This document shows, in pieces, positions 1 to 6,935 of a stretch of 13,391 nucleotides of DNA; positions within the stretch are counted from its first letter, which is position 1, and each line of letters begins with the position of its first letter. A model generated the notes under the pieces. That model saw nothing but the letters and a program-made list of their open reading frames with translations, did not search any database and was not told the DNA's origin. The DNA is from Bacteroidales bacterium (lineage in GTDB: Bacteria; Bacteroidota; Bacteroidia; Bacteroidales; Muribaculaceae), in assembly GCA_900770215.1 (NCBI GenBank), contig CAAGJW010000040.1, positions 1 through 13,391 on the forward strand, written 5' to 3'. The position numbers and the translations under genes are program-made.

Positions 1-116
1 ACATCGTCATGAAAATCCGGCGATTTGCAATACTTCTAAGAAAACACCTCTCCCTTCCAGAAAATCGTCTTCAACAGCGCCATATGACCCCCGCAACACC
101 CTTTTGACACAGTTTC
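1..116 (+). repeat. Left copy of 116-bp terminal inverted repeat
   Basis: Positions 1-116 are the exact reverse complement of 13274-13389, base p pairing with base 13390-p, with no mismatch that I could find. Identity stops abruptly at 117/13273, so the inner boundary is real. The outer boundary is cut by the window edge, so the full element may be longer. It contains a 32-codon ORF (9-107) but no recognisable transposase sequence. It is most simply a dispersed genomic repeat, possibly the end of an insertion sequence, or a repeat at which a contig ends. Confidence 0.93.
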
Positions 117-134
117 TACAATCACGCTCCAGAG

Positions 135-175
135 CCACGCGATTGGGTACCATCAACCAATAAATCACACGAAAA
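135..175 (+). repeat. 41-bp direct repeat, copy 1
   Basis: This 41-bp stretch, beginning ccacgcgattggg and ending cacacgaaaa, recurs exactly at 445-485 in the same orientation, 310 bp downstream. The pair brackets a block containing three copies of a hairpin-module repeat. It could be a duplication created by insertion or unequal recombination, or two members of a dispersed repeat. Confidence 0.92.
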
Positions 176-189
176 TATTCTCAATGCAT

Positions 190-412
190 CAACGCTCGCT
201 CCACCGCCTGCCTGAATGCTGCCCGCGTCTCCACCATGTCGCGCTCGTGGCCGCCGGCCCGTTGCTGTGCCGCTCCCGTTCGGGAGCTTGCCCCACGTGG
301 GCGCGGTACGGTTACAGGGGTTCCGCGCTATCGCGCTCCACCTCCTGCCTACACTGTGCCGCCCGTTTCACGGGCTACCACCGCGCTCCACCGCCTGCCT
401 ACACTGTGTCAC
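190..412 (+). repeat. Three tandem copies of an intergenic hairpin-module repeat
   Basis: The 16-bp core gctccaccgcctgcct occurs at 198-213 and 385-400, and with one change at 335-350. The middle copy, 311-360, matches 13224-13273 at about 44 of 50 positions in the same orientation. The modules carry short perfect hairpins: 272-287 (6 bp, GTTC loop), 361-375 (6 bp, 3-nt loop) and a GCGC/GCGC stem before the core. The end of one module merges into the start of the next. This resembles dispersed REP-like palindromic repeats found between genes. ORFs crossing it are Arg/Pro/His-rich and look spurious. Confidence 0.75.
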
Positions 413-444
413 TGCCTACGCGTCACTATGTCCGCGCCCCGCCA

Positions 445-485
445 CCACGCGATTGGGTACCATCAACCAATAAATCACACGAAAA
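445..485 (+). repeat. 41-bp direct repeat, copy 2
   Basis: Exact second copy of 135-175. It ends inside the A-run that forms the T-tract of the presumed minus-strand terminator of the receptor gene at 578-3541. Both flanks differ from those of copy 1. Confidence 0.92.
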
Positions 486-549
486 AATACCCTTGTGGCC
501 GACGGCCAAAACGGCGCGTCCCTGCCACGGGCAAGCCCGGGCAGGGACG
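484..549 (-). terminator. Probable terminator of the receptor gene (minus strand)
   Basis: Just past the stop of the minus-strand receptor gene lies a strong hairpin: 517-526 pairs with 540-549 (10 bp), a one-base bulge follows, then 528-532 pairs with 535-539. Next in the minus direction comes a small tggcc/ggcca hairpin (496-508), then a run of six T on the minus strand (482-487). The large hairpin is far from the T-run, so it may act mainly to protect the 3' end of the message, with termination further on. Confidence 0.5.
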
Positions 550-577
550 GCATCCTGCAATTATGTACTATATACAA

Positions 578-3541
578 TTATTTCTTTGGTTTTTTGCTAA
601 ACTTGTAAATGACGTGGAAGAGCACATAGTTGGGCAGCACGTTGCGCCACACCTCGGTGCGGCCCTGAGCGTTCATCGTCACGCTGCGGTTGCTCAGCTG
701 GTGCAGCATGTCGAAACCGTCGACCAGGAAAGTGAGGCCCAACTTAGTGAACGACTTCGACAGGCGGGCGTTCCACACCACATCGTTGGAGTTGGCACTG
801 CTGTCGTCATAGCCACGGCGGCTGTAGATCGACAAGTCGGTGGCAAGCTCCACCTGCCAGGGCAGAGTGGCCTTGAGGGTGGGGCCATAGTGGAAGTCCC
901 ACACGCGCTGGGTCGCGAAGCCCTCGCGGCCGCTGGAAGCGCGGTTGAAGAGCACATAGCCGTTGAGGCCCAGGCGCATCCACGGGAACTTGTATTCCAG
1001 CTTCATGTCCTCTGATGCCCATGTGTTGTGCACGATGCTGCGCGCTGGCATGGTTGTGAAATCGTAGTCGTCGGTGCTCACGACCGTCATCAGGTCGACG
1101 CTTCTCGTGGCACCGAAGCGCGTCTTGGTGTCGAGGCTGAGCAGCTTGTTTCTGGTGACAGGCGTGCCAAAGTCAACTCCGGCCTGAAACGCCGAGTTGC
1201 CGTCGACGCTGTAGGGCTTGAAAACGCGGGCGCCCGTGTTGCGGTTGTAGGTGTAGGCCATCGACAGGGCATTCCTGTAGAGGTAGAAGCGGGTCCACAC
1301 CGAGAAGATGAAGTCGGGCTTCTTGCTGCTGTAGCCGTCATACTTCAGCAGGAAGAGGTGGGTGCAAGGGTTCCCGAGGTCGGAGTTGCCCAGGGTCACG
1401 TTGAGCGGGTCGGCGTCGTTGCGCACGGGGATGAAGCGCACCAGGTCGGGCACCTCGTGGGTGAGGTAGTAACGGAAGTCGATAGCCTTGTTCTGATTGT
1501 CCCACATCTTGCGCAAAATGAAAATGGGGTTGAAGAACCAGGCGCGGCGGTGCAGCGAGCCATCGTAGGCGTCCTGCCGGTAGTCCATGTTGTAGTTGTT
1601 GAGCTCAAGGGGCAGCGACACATAGACCCAGATGTCCTTGTTGTCGCCATGCCAACGCGATATGCTCCAATTCATGGCAAAGGTGTTGGTCGCCCGGTTC
1701 TGACTGCGCCAGAAGCTGTTGTGCAAGTCGATGGTGCTCTCGTAGGCCTGCATCGAGGGCAGCGTGCCCAGTGGCGTGTCGCTGCCGGCATCATAGCCCG
1801 CCAACTGGTCGAGCCGGTAGAGGGCATAGTCGTGGTGCTGGTGCTCCAGCTCTACTTTATAGGTGGGCTGGATATACATGATGTCGTTGAACCAGTACAT
1901 CAGGTAGGTGCCGAAGTTGTAACTCAGGTTGTAGTTGGGCTGGCTGTGGGCATAGCGGTTGCGATAGTCGGTTGCGGCTGTGGCCAGCGTGGGGTAGTCG
2001 AGAAGGTAATGTGAAAAGGCCTTGGTCTTGGTCGACCTGTAGTGCAGGCCTGCCGAGAAGTCGAGGGTTGTCATCATGTCCTCGGCCAAGTCCTGACTGA
2101 AGTCGATGTCGTTGTCGACAGCCAGCTTGTCGACCTTCTCCAGCTGGCTGTAGAGCAACCGGTTGGCAGCAATGCGCCGCAGCAGGTTGCCGGCTGGTTG
2201 GCGGCCTATGGTGTCGATGAGCGCTGTGGCACTGCCCACATAGTCCTCGGGGTTCTCGTTGAAGGTAGCCGACACCATTGCCTGCCGGTTGCGCGTGCGC
2301 TGCCAGGAGAATGACGGTTGCATCAACAAGGTGGTGCGCTTTGCTGGCGTCCACTTCCACTCGTTTTCGCTCTTGACGCTGAACGTGTGGCGGGCCTGCT
2401 GCTGCTGGTAGCGCGTCCAGCTGTCGTGGCCGGTGAGGTAGTTGAGCGTGTTTTGCCGGGTGAGCGCATGCTCGTCGTTGTGGGTGACGGTGGCGTTGCC
2501 CGAGAGCTTGTATTTGGAGTCTTTCTGCTTGATGAGATAGTCGAGGCCGGCCTGCCGCTTGGTGAGCCTGCCGGCAGGCATCTTCTCGGGCGTCCATGTC
2601 GTCGACTCCCCGGGGCGGCGGTCGTCGTTGAGGTTGTTGAGATTGCCGAACACCGACACGCGCGAGTGATCGGAGAAGCACAGGGCAAAGAGGCGGGCCA
2701 GATAGCGGTCGTGGGTGCCGCCGCCGGCCTCCACGTTGGCGATCCACCCCATGTTGTACTCTTTCTTCAAGTGCACGTCCATGACATAGGTCTCGTCGCC
2801 CAGTTTCTTGTGCAGGCGCTCGCCCAGCACGCTCGACTTCTCATATACCTTCACGTTTTTCACCATGTAGGCCGGCAGGTTGTCGAGCATGATCTTATGG
2901 TCCTTGGAAAAGAAGTCCTCGCCGTTGAGCAGCAGGCTCTCTACATACTTGCCGTTGACATAGATGCGGCCGTCGTCCTTGAGCTCCACACCCGGCATCT
3001 GGCGGATGAGGCCGTCGAGCATGCTGCCCTGCGAGAGCTGGAAGGCATCGGCATTAAACACCAGCGTGTCGCCCTTGTGGTAGAACTTGACCTTGGTGGC
3101 CTTCACCACCACGTCGTTCAGCTTGATCGTCTTGGGCTGGCGTTTCAGGAGCACATCCTCTACATAGCGCACCCCCTTGCTGCCGCGGCCGTGCACCTTC
3201 TTGGCCGGCAGGGTGATCACCGCAGGCTCATAGCCCTCGGCCTCAACACGCAGCAGCATCTCGGGCATGTCGCAAGTCGTGGCAGTGACCCAGTACACGG
3301 TCGTCAGGTTGCTGCTCATCTGGTTCTTGCTGGAGCGGCCGCTGTCGACGGGCACGCCGTCGCGGGTGAGCAGTGTGACCTTAGCCCCATCGATGAGCAC
3401 GTGGGTGAGGTAGTCTTTCACCTGCCCTATCACCATGCAAGGCTTGTCTTTGTCTTTAGCTATTGGCTTGGCTGCCGAGCCCTGTGGCCACATGGCCAGC
3501 ATGATGACCGACAATGCGAGAATAATGATCCTTTTGCTCAT
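578..3541 (-). CDS. TonB-dependent-receptor-like outer-membrane beta-barrel protein
   Basis: The 987-residue product has a signal peptide (residues 1-24, ending GSAA) and a short carboxypeptidase-regulatory-like beta-sandwich (about 34-130). A plug-like domain follows (about 141-245), including DGLIRQMPGVELKDDG and a LLLNGEDFF segment. The rest is a long region rich in alternating aromatic and polar residues, typical of an outer-membrane beta-barrel, closing with strand YVLFHVIYKF and a lysine-rich tail. The order fits the Bacteroidota TonB-dependent receptor/OMP_b-brl families, which sit in the outer membrane and import or export an unknown ligand. No SusD partner or regulator is adjacent, so the ligand cannot be named and a classic polysaccharide-utilisation role is not supported. 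The ATG at 3541 starts the signal peptide and lies about 35 nt below a good promoter. Confidence 0.85.
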   Translation of the reverse strand: MSKRIIILALSVIMLAMWPQGSAAKPIAKDKDKPCMVIGQVKDYLTHVLIDGAKVTLLTRDGVPVDSGRSSKNQMSSNLTTVYWVTATTCDMPEMLLRVEAEGYEPAVITLPAKKVHGRGSKGVRYVEDVLLKRQPKTIKLNDVVVKATKVKFYHKGDTLVFNADAFQLSQGSMLDGLIRQMPGVELKDDGRIYVNGKYVESLLLNGEDFFSKDHKIMLDNLPAYMVKNVKVYEKSSVLGERLHKKLGDETYVMDVHLKKEYNMGWIANVEAGGGTHDRYLARLFALCFSDHSRVSVFGNLNNLNDDRRPGESTTWTPEKMPAGRLTKRQAGLDYLIKQKDSKYKLSGNATVTHNDEHALTRQNTLNYLTGHDSWTRYQQQQARHTFSVKSENEWKWTPAKRTTLLMQPSFSWQRTRNRQAMVSATFNENPEDYVGSATALIDTIGRQPAGNLLRRIAANRLLYSQLEKVDKLAVDNDIDFSQDLAEDMMTTLDFSAGLHYRSTKTKAFSHYLLDYPTLATAATDYRNRYAHSQPNYNLSYNFGTYLMYWFNDIMYIQPTYKVELEHQHHDYALYRLDQLAGYDAGSDTPLGTLPSMQAYESTIDLHNSFWRSQNRATNTFAMNWSISRWHGDNKDIWVYVSLPLELNNYNMDYRQDAYDGSLHRRAWFFNPIFILRKMWDNQNKAIDFRYYLTHEVPDLVRFIPVRNDADPLNVTLGNSDLGNPCTHLFLLKYDGYSSKKPDFIFSVWTRFYLYRNALSMAYTYNRNTGARVFKPYSVDGNSAFQAGVDFGTPVTRNKLLSLDTKTRFGATRSVDLMTVVSTDDYDFTTMPARSIVHNTWASEDMKLEYKFPWMRLGLNGYVLFNRASSGREGFATQRVWDFHYGPTLKATLPWQVELATDLSIYSRRGYDDSSANSNDVVWNARLSKSFTKLGLTFLVDGFDMLHQLSNRSVTMNAQGRTEVWRNVLPNYVLFHVIYKFSKKPKK

Positions 3542-3576
3542 GTGCTGCTTGTTTTAAAGTCTGTTTGTTTTTTCTG

Positions 3577-3607
3577 CAAATATAAGTAATATTTCACATT
3601 CTATCAA
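3577..3607 (-). promoter_or_regulatory. Promoter of the receptor gene
   Basis: On the minus strand the -7 element TAtaTTTG covers 3584-3577. A -33 TTG lies at 3607-3605, 20 bp upstream, which is the spacing known for the Bacteroidota primary sigma factor. The 5' leader before the ATG at 3541 is about 30 nt. Confidence 0.8.
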
Positions 3608-3818
3608 CATTACTCATTATTCTGATTATCCCTGAAGACAATATTGGCTCGCCGATGATAGTTGCCTTTATACGCCTGCACGACTCTAAAATATCAAAAA
3701 TCTTATGGCCGTTGACCTGTGAGGGAACAGACGCTGTGGGCTCGTCATCACACACGCCCCATGCGCTCATGTGGCCGAGGATAGCTGACGCCACACCGCC
3801 CTTATTGTTTTTTTTTTG
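3608..3818. other. Divergent intergenic region, no gene recognised
   Basis: About 210 bp separate the receptor promoter from the LOG promoter. I see no convincing ORF or known RNA family. A 6-bp inverted repeat (TGTGGC 3770-3775, GCCACA 3790-3795) with a 14-nt loop is followed, 12 nt later, by a run of ten T (3808-3817) just before the LOG -7 element. It could terminate a small plus-strand RNA or simply be a promoter A/T tract. Confidence 0.4.
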
Positions 3819-3826
3819 TAACTTTG
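3819..3826 (+). promoter_or_regulatory. -7 element for the LOG-family gene, apparently leaderless
   Basis: TAacTTTG lies directly after a ten-T run, and the ATG is at 3835, nine bases past the last G of the motif. Transcription normally starts about 5-7 nt after this motif, so the message would have almost no leader. No good -33 TTG is visible at the usual spacing. Confidence 0.7.
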
Positions 3827-3834
3827 CACGCGAA

Positions 3835-4419
3835 ATGGAGACGAGAGGACGGATATGCATTTTCGGGGCGTCGAGCAGCCGCATCGAGCGCACCTATGTC
3901 GACGCGGCCTATGAGCTGGGCACGCTCATGGCCCGGCACGGGTGGAGCTGCATCAACGGCGCCGGCAGCCAGGGGCTCATGCGCGCCGTGAGCGACGGCG
4001 TGCTCGATGCCGGCGGCACCGTGACGGGCGTGATACCCAAGTTTATGGTCGACAACGGCTGGAACTACGACCGCCTCACCCACACCATCCTCACTGCCGA
4101 CATGCACGAGCGCAAGCAGCGCATGGCCCACATGGCCGATGCCTTTATCGCCCTGCCCGGCGGCTGCGGCACCATCGAGGAGCTCATGGAGGTGTTCACC
4201 TGGCGGCAGCTGGGCCTCATCGCCAAGCCCATCGCCCTGCTCAACACCATAGGCTTCTGGACCCCGCTGGTCGACATGGTGGAGCGCTGCGTGAAGCAGG
4301 GCTTCATGAAGGCCTCGCACGAGCGGCTGTGGCACGTGGCCGAGACCCCGCAGCAAGTGCTCCAGGAGCTGGAACACGAAATCGAGACAGGCATCGTGCC
4401 CGCCGAGTCGAAATATTGA
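3835..4419 (+). CDS. LOG-family nucleotide 5'-monophosphate phosphoribohydrolase
   Basis: The 194-residue protein has the hallmarks of the LOG ('Lonely Guy', TIGR00730) family. These are a Rossmann-type start (RICIFGASS, 6-14), a glycine-rich NGAGSQGLM (41-49), MHERKQRM (90-97) and the active-site PGGCGTIEE (108-116). Family members cleave a nucleoside 5'-monophosphate into base and ribose 5-phosphate, best known for activating cytokinin nucleotides. In a gut-type bacterium the natural substrate is probably a purine nucleotide, but this is inferred. Length is normal. I chose the ATG at 3835 over an upstream in-frame start at 3655 because the promoter -7 element lies between them and homology begins at 3835. 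The downstream DUF4271 gene follows after 29 nt, so the two are probably cotranscribed. Confidence 0.9.
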   Translation: METRGRICIFGASSSRIERTYVDAAYELGTLMARHGWSCINGAGSQGLMRAVSDGVLDAGGTVTGVIPKFMVDNGWNYDRLTHTILTADMHERKQRMAHMADAFIALPGGCGTIEELMEVFTWRQLGLIAKPIALLNTIGFWTPLVDMVERCVKQGFMKASHERLWHVAETPQQVLQELEHEIETGIVPAESKY

Positions 4420-4448
4420 GATTGCCCACACACACACCCACAATTGCA

Positions 4449-5363
4449 ATGCCCACCTATCATCACACACCCAGCCCAGCAACGCCACAGGCCACCGCCC
4501 CGCGCGACACCGCTGCCCAGCACCCCGACAGCGCCGCCGCCCTGCGCGACAGCGCCCTGCTGCACTGGCAGCCCCGCTACCCGCAGGGCCTGCCGCCGCG
4601 CCAGTCGAGCCACGCGCCCCACGGCAAGCACCTCGCGCAGCTGCCCGTGATGGAAGTGCCCGCCGGCCGCACGCCAGGCAGCTACAACGGCTCGCCCCTG
4701 CACGACACCGTGTCGATGACACTCATGCTGCTCAGCGCCCTGCTCATTGCCCTGAGCTACAACAAGGGCTACATGTATATCACCAATTTTGCCCACAACA
4801 TGTTCTCGACCCGCAAGCGCGAGAACCTCTTCGACGACCACACCGTGAGCGACCTGGGCATCTTGAGCGCCCTCATCTTCAACACCTGCGTGATGATGGG
4901 CCTCATCACCTTCTATGCCATAGGCTATCTCGTGCCTGGCATGCAGGCCGTCATGGGCCGCAACGTGAGCCTGCTCGTGATCATGCTCACGGGCTGGTCG
5001 CTACTCTTCTACCTGGCACAGCTGGCCCTGTACTATGTGCTGGGCTTCACCTTCAGCGACAAGCTGGGCACCACCATCTGGACCAGCGGCTTCAAGGCCT
5101 CGCAGTCGCTGCTCGGCCTGCTGCTCATGCCCGTGGCCATCATCCTGATGGTGTATCCAAATACCATCAAAATCATGCTGCTCACGGCACTCTCACTCTA
5201 CATATGTGCCCGTATTGTATTTATTTGTAAAGGCTTTAGAATTTTTTTCAACAATTTGCAATCGAGTGTCTATTTTATTTTGTACCTTTGCGCCGTCGAA
5301 ATTGTACCCCCGGTTTTGTACTGCGCCGGTGCAATAACTCTATGCAACTTTTTACAGTCATAA
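4449..5363 (+). CDS. DUF4271 family integral membrane protein
   Basis: The 304-residue protein has about 85 soluble N-terminal residues rich in Pro, Ala, His and Arg. Roughly six hydrophobic segments follow (near residues 86-108, 136-160, 172-200, 218-238, 240-262 and 274-300). This layout and its position just upstream of a HemD-like gene fit the Bacteroidota-specific DUF4271 family, whose function is unknown. The ATG at 4449 was chosen because the longer frame upstream runs out of frame through the LOG gene. The last 150 bp are unusually A/T-rich and contain a promoter for the next gene. An inner-membrane location is inferred from the hydrophobic pattern. Confidence 0.8.
   Translation: MPTYHHTPSPATPQATAPRDTAAQHPDSAAALRDSALLHWQPRYPQGLPPRQSSHAPHGKHLAQLPVMEVPAGRTPGSYNGSPLHDTVSMTLMLLSALLIALSYNKGYMYITNFAHNMFSTRKRENLFDDHTVSDLGILSALIFNTCVMMGLITFYAIGYLVPGMQAVMGRNVSLLVIMLTGWSLLFYLAQLALYYVLGFTFSDKLGTTIWTSGFKASQSLLGLLLMPVAIILMVYPNTIKIMLLTALSLYICARIVFICKGFRIFFNNLQSSVYFILYLCAVEIVPPVLYCAGAITLCNFLQS
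5283..5290 (+). promoter_or_regulatory. Internal promoter -7 element upstream of hemD
   Basis: TAccTTTG lies inside the 3' end of the DUF4271 gene, about 90 nt before the hemD start, within an A/T-rich patch (about 5200-5300) in otherwise GC-rich coding DNA. A TTTG at 5255-5258 is 24 bp upstream, wider than the usual spacing. It would let hemD be transcribed separately from the LOG-DUF4271 unit. Confidence 0.55.
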
Positions 5364-5378
5364 AAACAATTTTGAATC

Positions 5379-6128
5379 GTGAAGATTAAGAAAATTCTTG
5401 TTTCGCAGCCCAAGCCCTCCTCTGAAAAGTCGCCCTACTTCGACTTGGAAAGCAAGTATGGCGTCGAAATCGTCTTTCGTCCTTTCATCAAAGTTGAAGG
5501 CCTCTCTTCCAAGGAATTCCGCCAGCAGAAGATATCGATAGGCGACTTCACAGCAGTGATTTTCACCGCCCGCACCGCGGTCGACAACTACTTCAGGCTG
5601 GCCAAAGAGTTGCGTTACGACGTGCCCGACACGATGAAATACTTCTGCATAAGCGAGACGGTGGCCCACTACCTGCAGAAGTACACCGTGTACCGCAAGC
5701 GCAAAATCTTCTTCAGCGAGAATGGCCATGCCGACGGCTTGATGCCCCTCATCGAGAAGCACAAGAAGGAAGTGTTTCTCTACCCGGTGAGCGACGTGCA
5801 CGAGTCAAAACTGCCCGAGCTCGAAACCAAGGACATCAACTTCAAGCGCGCCGTGATGTATCGCACGGTGAGCAACGACTTCGGCCCCGACGAGCCCTTC
5901 GACTACAACATGCTCATCTTCTTCACCCCCTCGGGCGTGAAGAGCCTGCTCAGCAACTTCCCCGACTTTGAGCAAGGCGACATCGCCATAGGCGGCATGG
6001 GCACCAAGACCATCGAGGAAATCAAGGCCTCGGGCCTGAGGCTCGACATCACCACCACGCCCACCACCCCGTCGATGGCCGCAGCCATAGGCAAGTATCT
6101 CGAGCAAGAGAGCAAGGCCAAGAAATAA
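5379..6128 (+). CDS. hemD: Uroporphyrinogen-III synthase (HemD-like)
   Basis: The 249-residue protein matches the length and overall pattern of the HemD family. It has an N-terminal KKILVSQPKP strand, an AVIFTARTAVDNYF segment (family 'vifTS..av..f'), a VAHYL helix, then LIFFTPSGVKSLLSNFP and IAIGGMGTKTIEEIKASG, ending in TPSMAAAIGKYL. HemD converts hydroxymethylbilane to uroporphyrinogen III in the cytoplasm. The family has few invariant residues, so assignment rests on pattern plus the conserved DUF4271-hemD-rnpA-yidD-tatD order. The start is GTG at 5379; the next Met is far inside. It begins 15 nt after DUF4271 and has its own promoter at 5283. No other haem-pathway gene is in the window. 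Confidence 0.83.
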   Translation: MKIKKILVSQPKPSSEKSPYFDLESKYGVEIVFRPFIKVEGLSSKEFRQQKISIGDFTAVIFTARTAVDNYFRLAKELRYDVPDTMKYFCISETVAHYLQKYTVYRKRKIFFSENGHADGLMPLIEKHKKEVFLYPVSDVHESKLPELETKDINFKRAVMYRTVSNDFGPDEPFDYNMLIFFTPSGVKSLLSNFPDFEQGDIAIGGMGTKTIEEIKASGLRLDITTTPTTPSMAAAIGKYLEQESKAKK

Positions 6129-6195
6129 AAAAGTCAACACGCCCTGCGCCCGCGCAGGCAATGTGGCACACTATAAACACACACACATATCTTTC

Positions 6196-6231
6196 TCGGA
6201 GACTGGCGCCGCCGGCCTCCGATTGTTTTTT
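6196..6231 (+). terminator. Terminator after hemD
   Basis: A hairpin with outer stem TCGGAG/CTCCGA (6196-6201 with 6217-6222) and an inner GGC/GCC pairing is followed by ATTG and six T (6226-6231). It separates the hemD transcript from the rnpA promoter. Closer to hemD, a second short hairpin (CCTGCG..CGCAGG, about 6140-6155) has no T-run on this strand. Confidence 0.7.
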
Positions 6232-6270
6232 CTTTACCCCCGCGGGCACCTGCATGTGAAGTCTTTTTAG

Positions 6271-6278
6271 TATCTTTG
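6271..6278 (+). promoter_or_regulatory. -7 element of the rnpA operon, apparently leaderless
   Basis: TAtcTTTG ends nine bases before the rnpA ATG at 6287, the same spacing as at the LOG gene. The predicted transcription start is therefore within a few bases of the start codon. No clear -33 TTG is seen at 19-20 bp. Confidence 0.7.
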
Positions 6279-6286
6279 CAAGCACA

Positions 6287-6679
6287 ATGGAGAACAACCG
6301 ACTATACAAGCGCGAGAAGCTGTGCAGCCGCACGGCCATAGCCCACACCTTCGCCTGCGGGCACAGCGTCATGGCCTACCCGCTGCGCGCCGTCTACAGC
6401 CTGGGGCCGAGCCGCCCCGAGGCGCCGGCACGGTTCATGATCTCCATACCCAAGAAGAAGATACACACCGCCGTCGAGCGCGTGGCACTGCGCCGCCGCA
6501 CCCGCGAGGCCTACCGCCTCAACCGCAGGCTGCTGCTCCCCGCTCTCGAGGCCGCCGGCCGCAGCATCGACGTGGCCTTTGTCTACCTGGCCAAGGACGA
6601 GACAGCCCCCTATGCCGTGATCGAGGAGAAGATGCGCCACATCCTCACGCGCCTTGCACAAGCCGCCCATGATGACTGA
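6287..6679 (+). CDS. rnpA: Ribonuclease P protein component
   Basis: The 130-residue basic protein assists the RNase P RNA in maturing tRNA 5' ends. Recognisable are the N-terminal LYKREKLCSRTAIAHTFACG (6-25; family 'L....F..l...g'), the RFMISIPKKKIHTAVERVALRR strand and helix, and RRTREAYRLNRRLL (70-83). In the usual RNR motif (RNxxKRxxRE) the Asn is replaced: here it reads R-V-A-L-R-R-R-T-R-E (65-74). This may be normal for the lineage. Length is typical. It is first in an operon with yidD (overlapping by 11 nt) and tatD, an arrangement widely conserved for rnpA-yidD. Confidence 0.9.
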   Translation: MENNRLYKREKLCSRTAIAHTFACGHSVMAYPLRAVYSLGPSRPEAPARFMISIPKKKIHTAVERVALRRRTREAYRLNRRLLLPALEAAGRSIDVAFVYLAKDETAPYAVIEEKMRHILTRLAQAAHDD

Positions 6680-6935
6680 AGCGCTGCACACACTGGCCCA
6701 GGCCTGGCATTTCATCTCCAGGCTGGCAGGATGGCTGCTCATCCTGCCCATCATGTTCTACAAGAAATTTATCTCGCCGCTCACCCCGCCCATGTGCCGC
6801 TTCACGCCCACATGCAGCACCTATGCCATCGAGGCCATCAAGAAGCACGGCCCCCTCAAGGGCACCTGGCTGGCCATCAAGCGCATCGTGCGCTGCAACC
6901 CCTGGGGCGGCAGCGGCTACGACCCCGTGCCATGA
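6669..6935 (+). CDS. yidD: Membrane protein insertion efficiency factor YidD
   Basis: The 88-residue protein carries the full YidD signature. It has an amphipathic N-terminal region, FYKKFISPLTPPMCRFTPTC (30-49), then STYAIEAIKKHG (50-61) and RCNPWGGSGYDPVP (75-88). The conserved cysteines are at 43, 49 and 76. YidD is a small membrane-associated helper of YidC-dependent insertion. I place the start at the ATG at 6669; 6672 is equally possible, and an upstream TTG (6654) is unlikely. It overlaps the end of rnpA, and its stop overlaps the tatD start in ATGA, suggesting translational coupling. Confidence 0.93.
   Translation: MMTEALHTLAQAWHFISRLAGWLLILPIMFYKKFISPLTPPMCRFTPTCSTYAIEAIKKHGPLKGTWLAIKRIVRCNPWGGSGYDPVP

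Noticed and set aside
190..485. CRISPR array or origin repeats in the left non-coding region
   Set aside because: Repeats are of unequal length and spacing, with imperfect, internally structured units and no uniform spacers, Cas genes or replication gene nearby.
184..1015. Open frames on the plus strand over the left repeat region (184-600, 216-473, 236-1015)
   Set aside because: They are Arg/Pro/His-rich, built from repeat modules, and the longest runs antisense into the receptor gene. No promoter or family resemblance is seen.
3655..3834. N-terminal extension of the LOG protein to an upstream in-frame ATG
   Set aside because: It would place the -7 promoter element inside the gene and add residues not found in the family; the ATG at 3835 gives a normal length.
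3594..3893. 99-codon minus-strand frame between the receptor and LOG genes
   Set aside because: It runs through the LOG start and both promoter elements, has no promoter of its own, and has no recognisable features.
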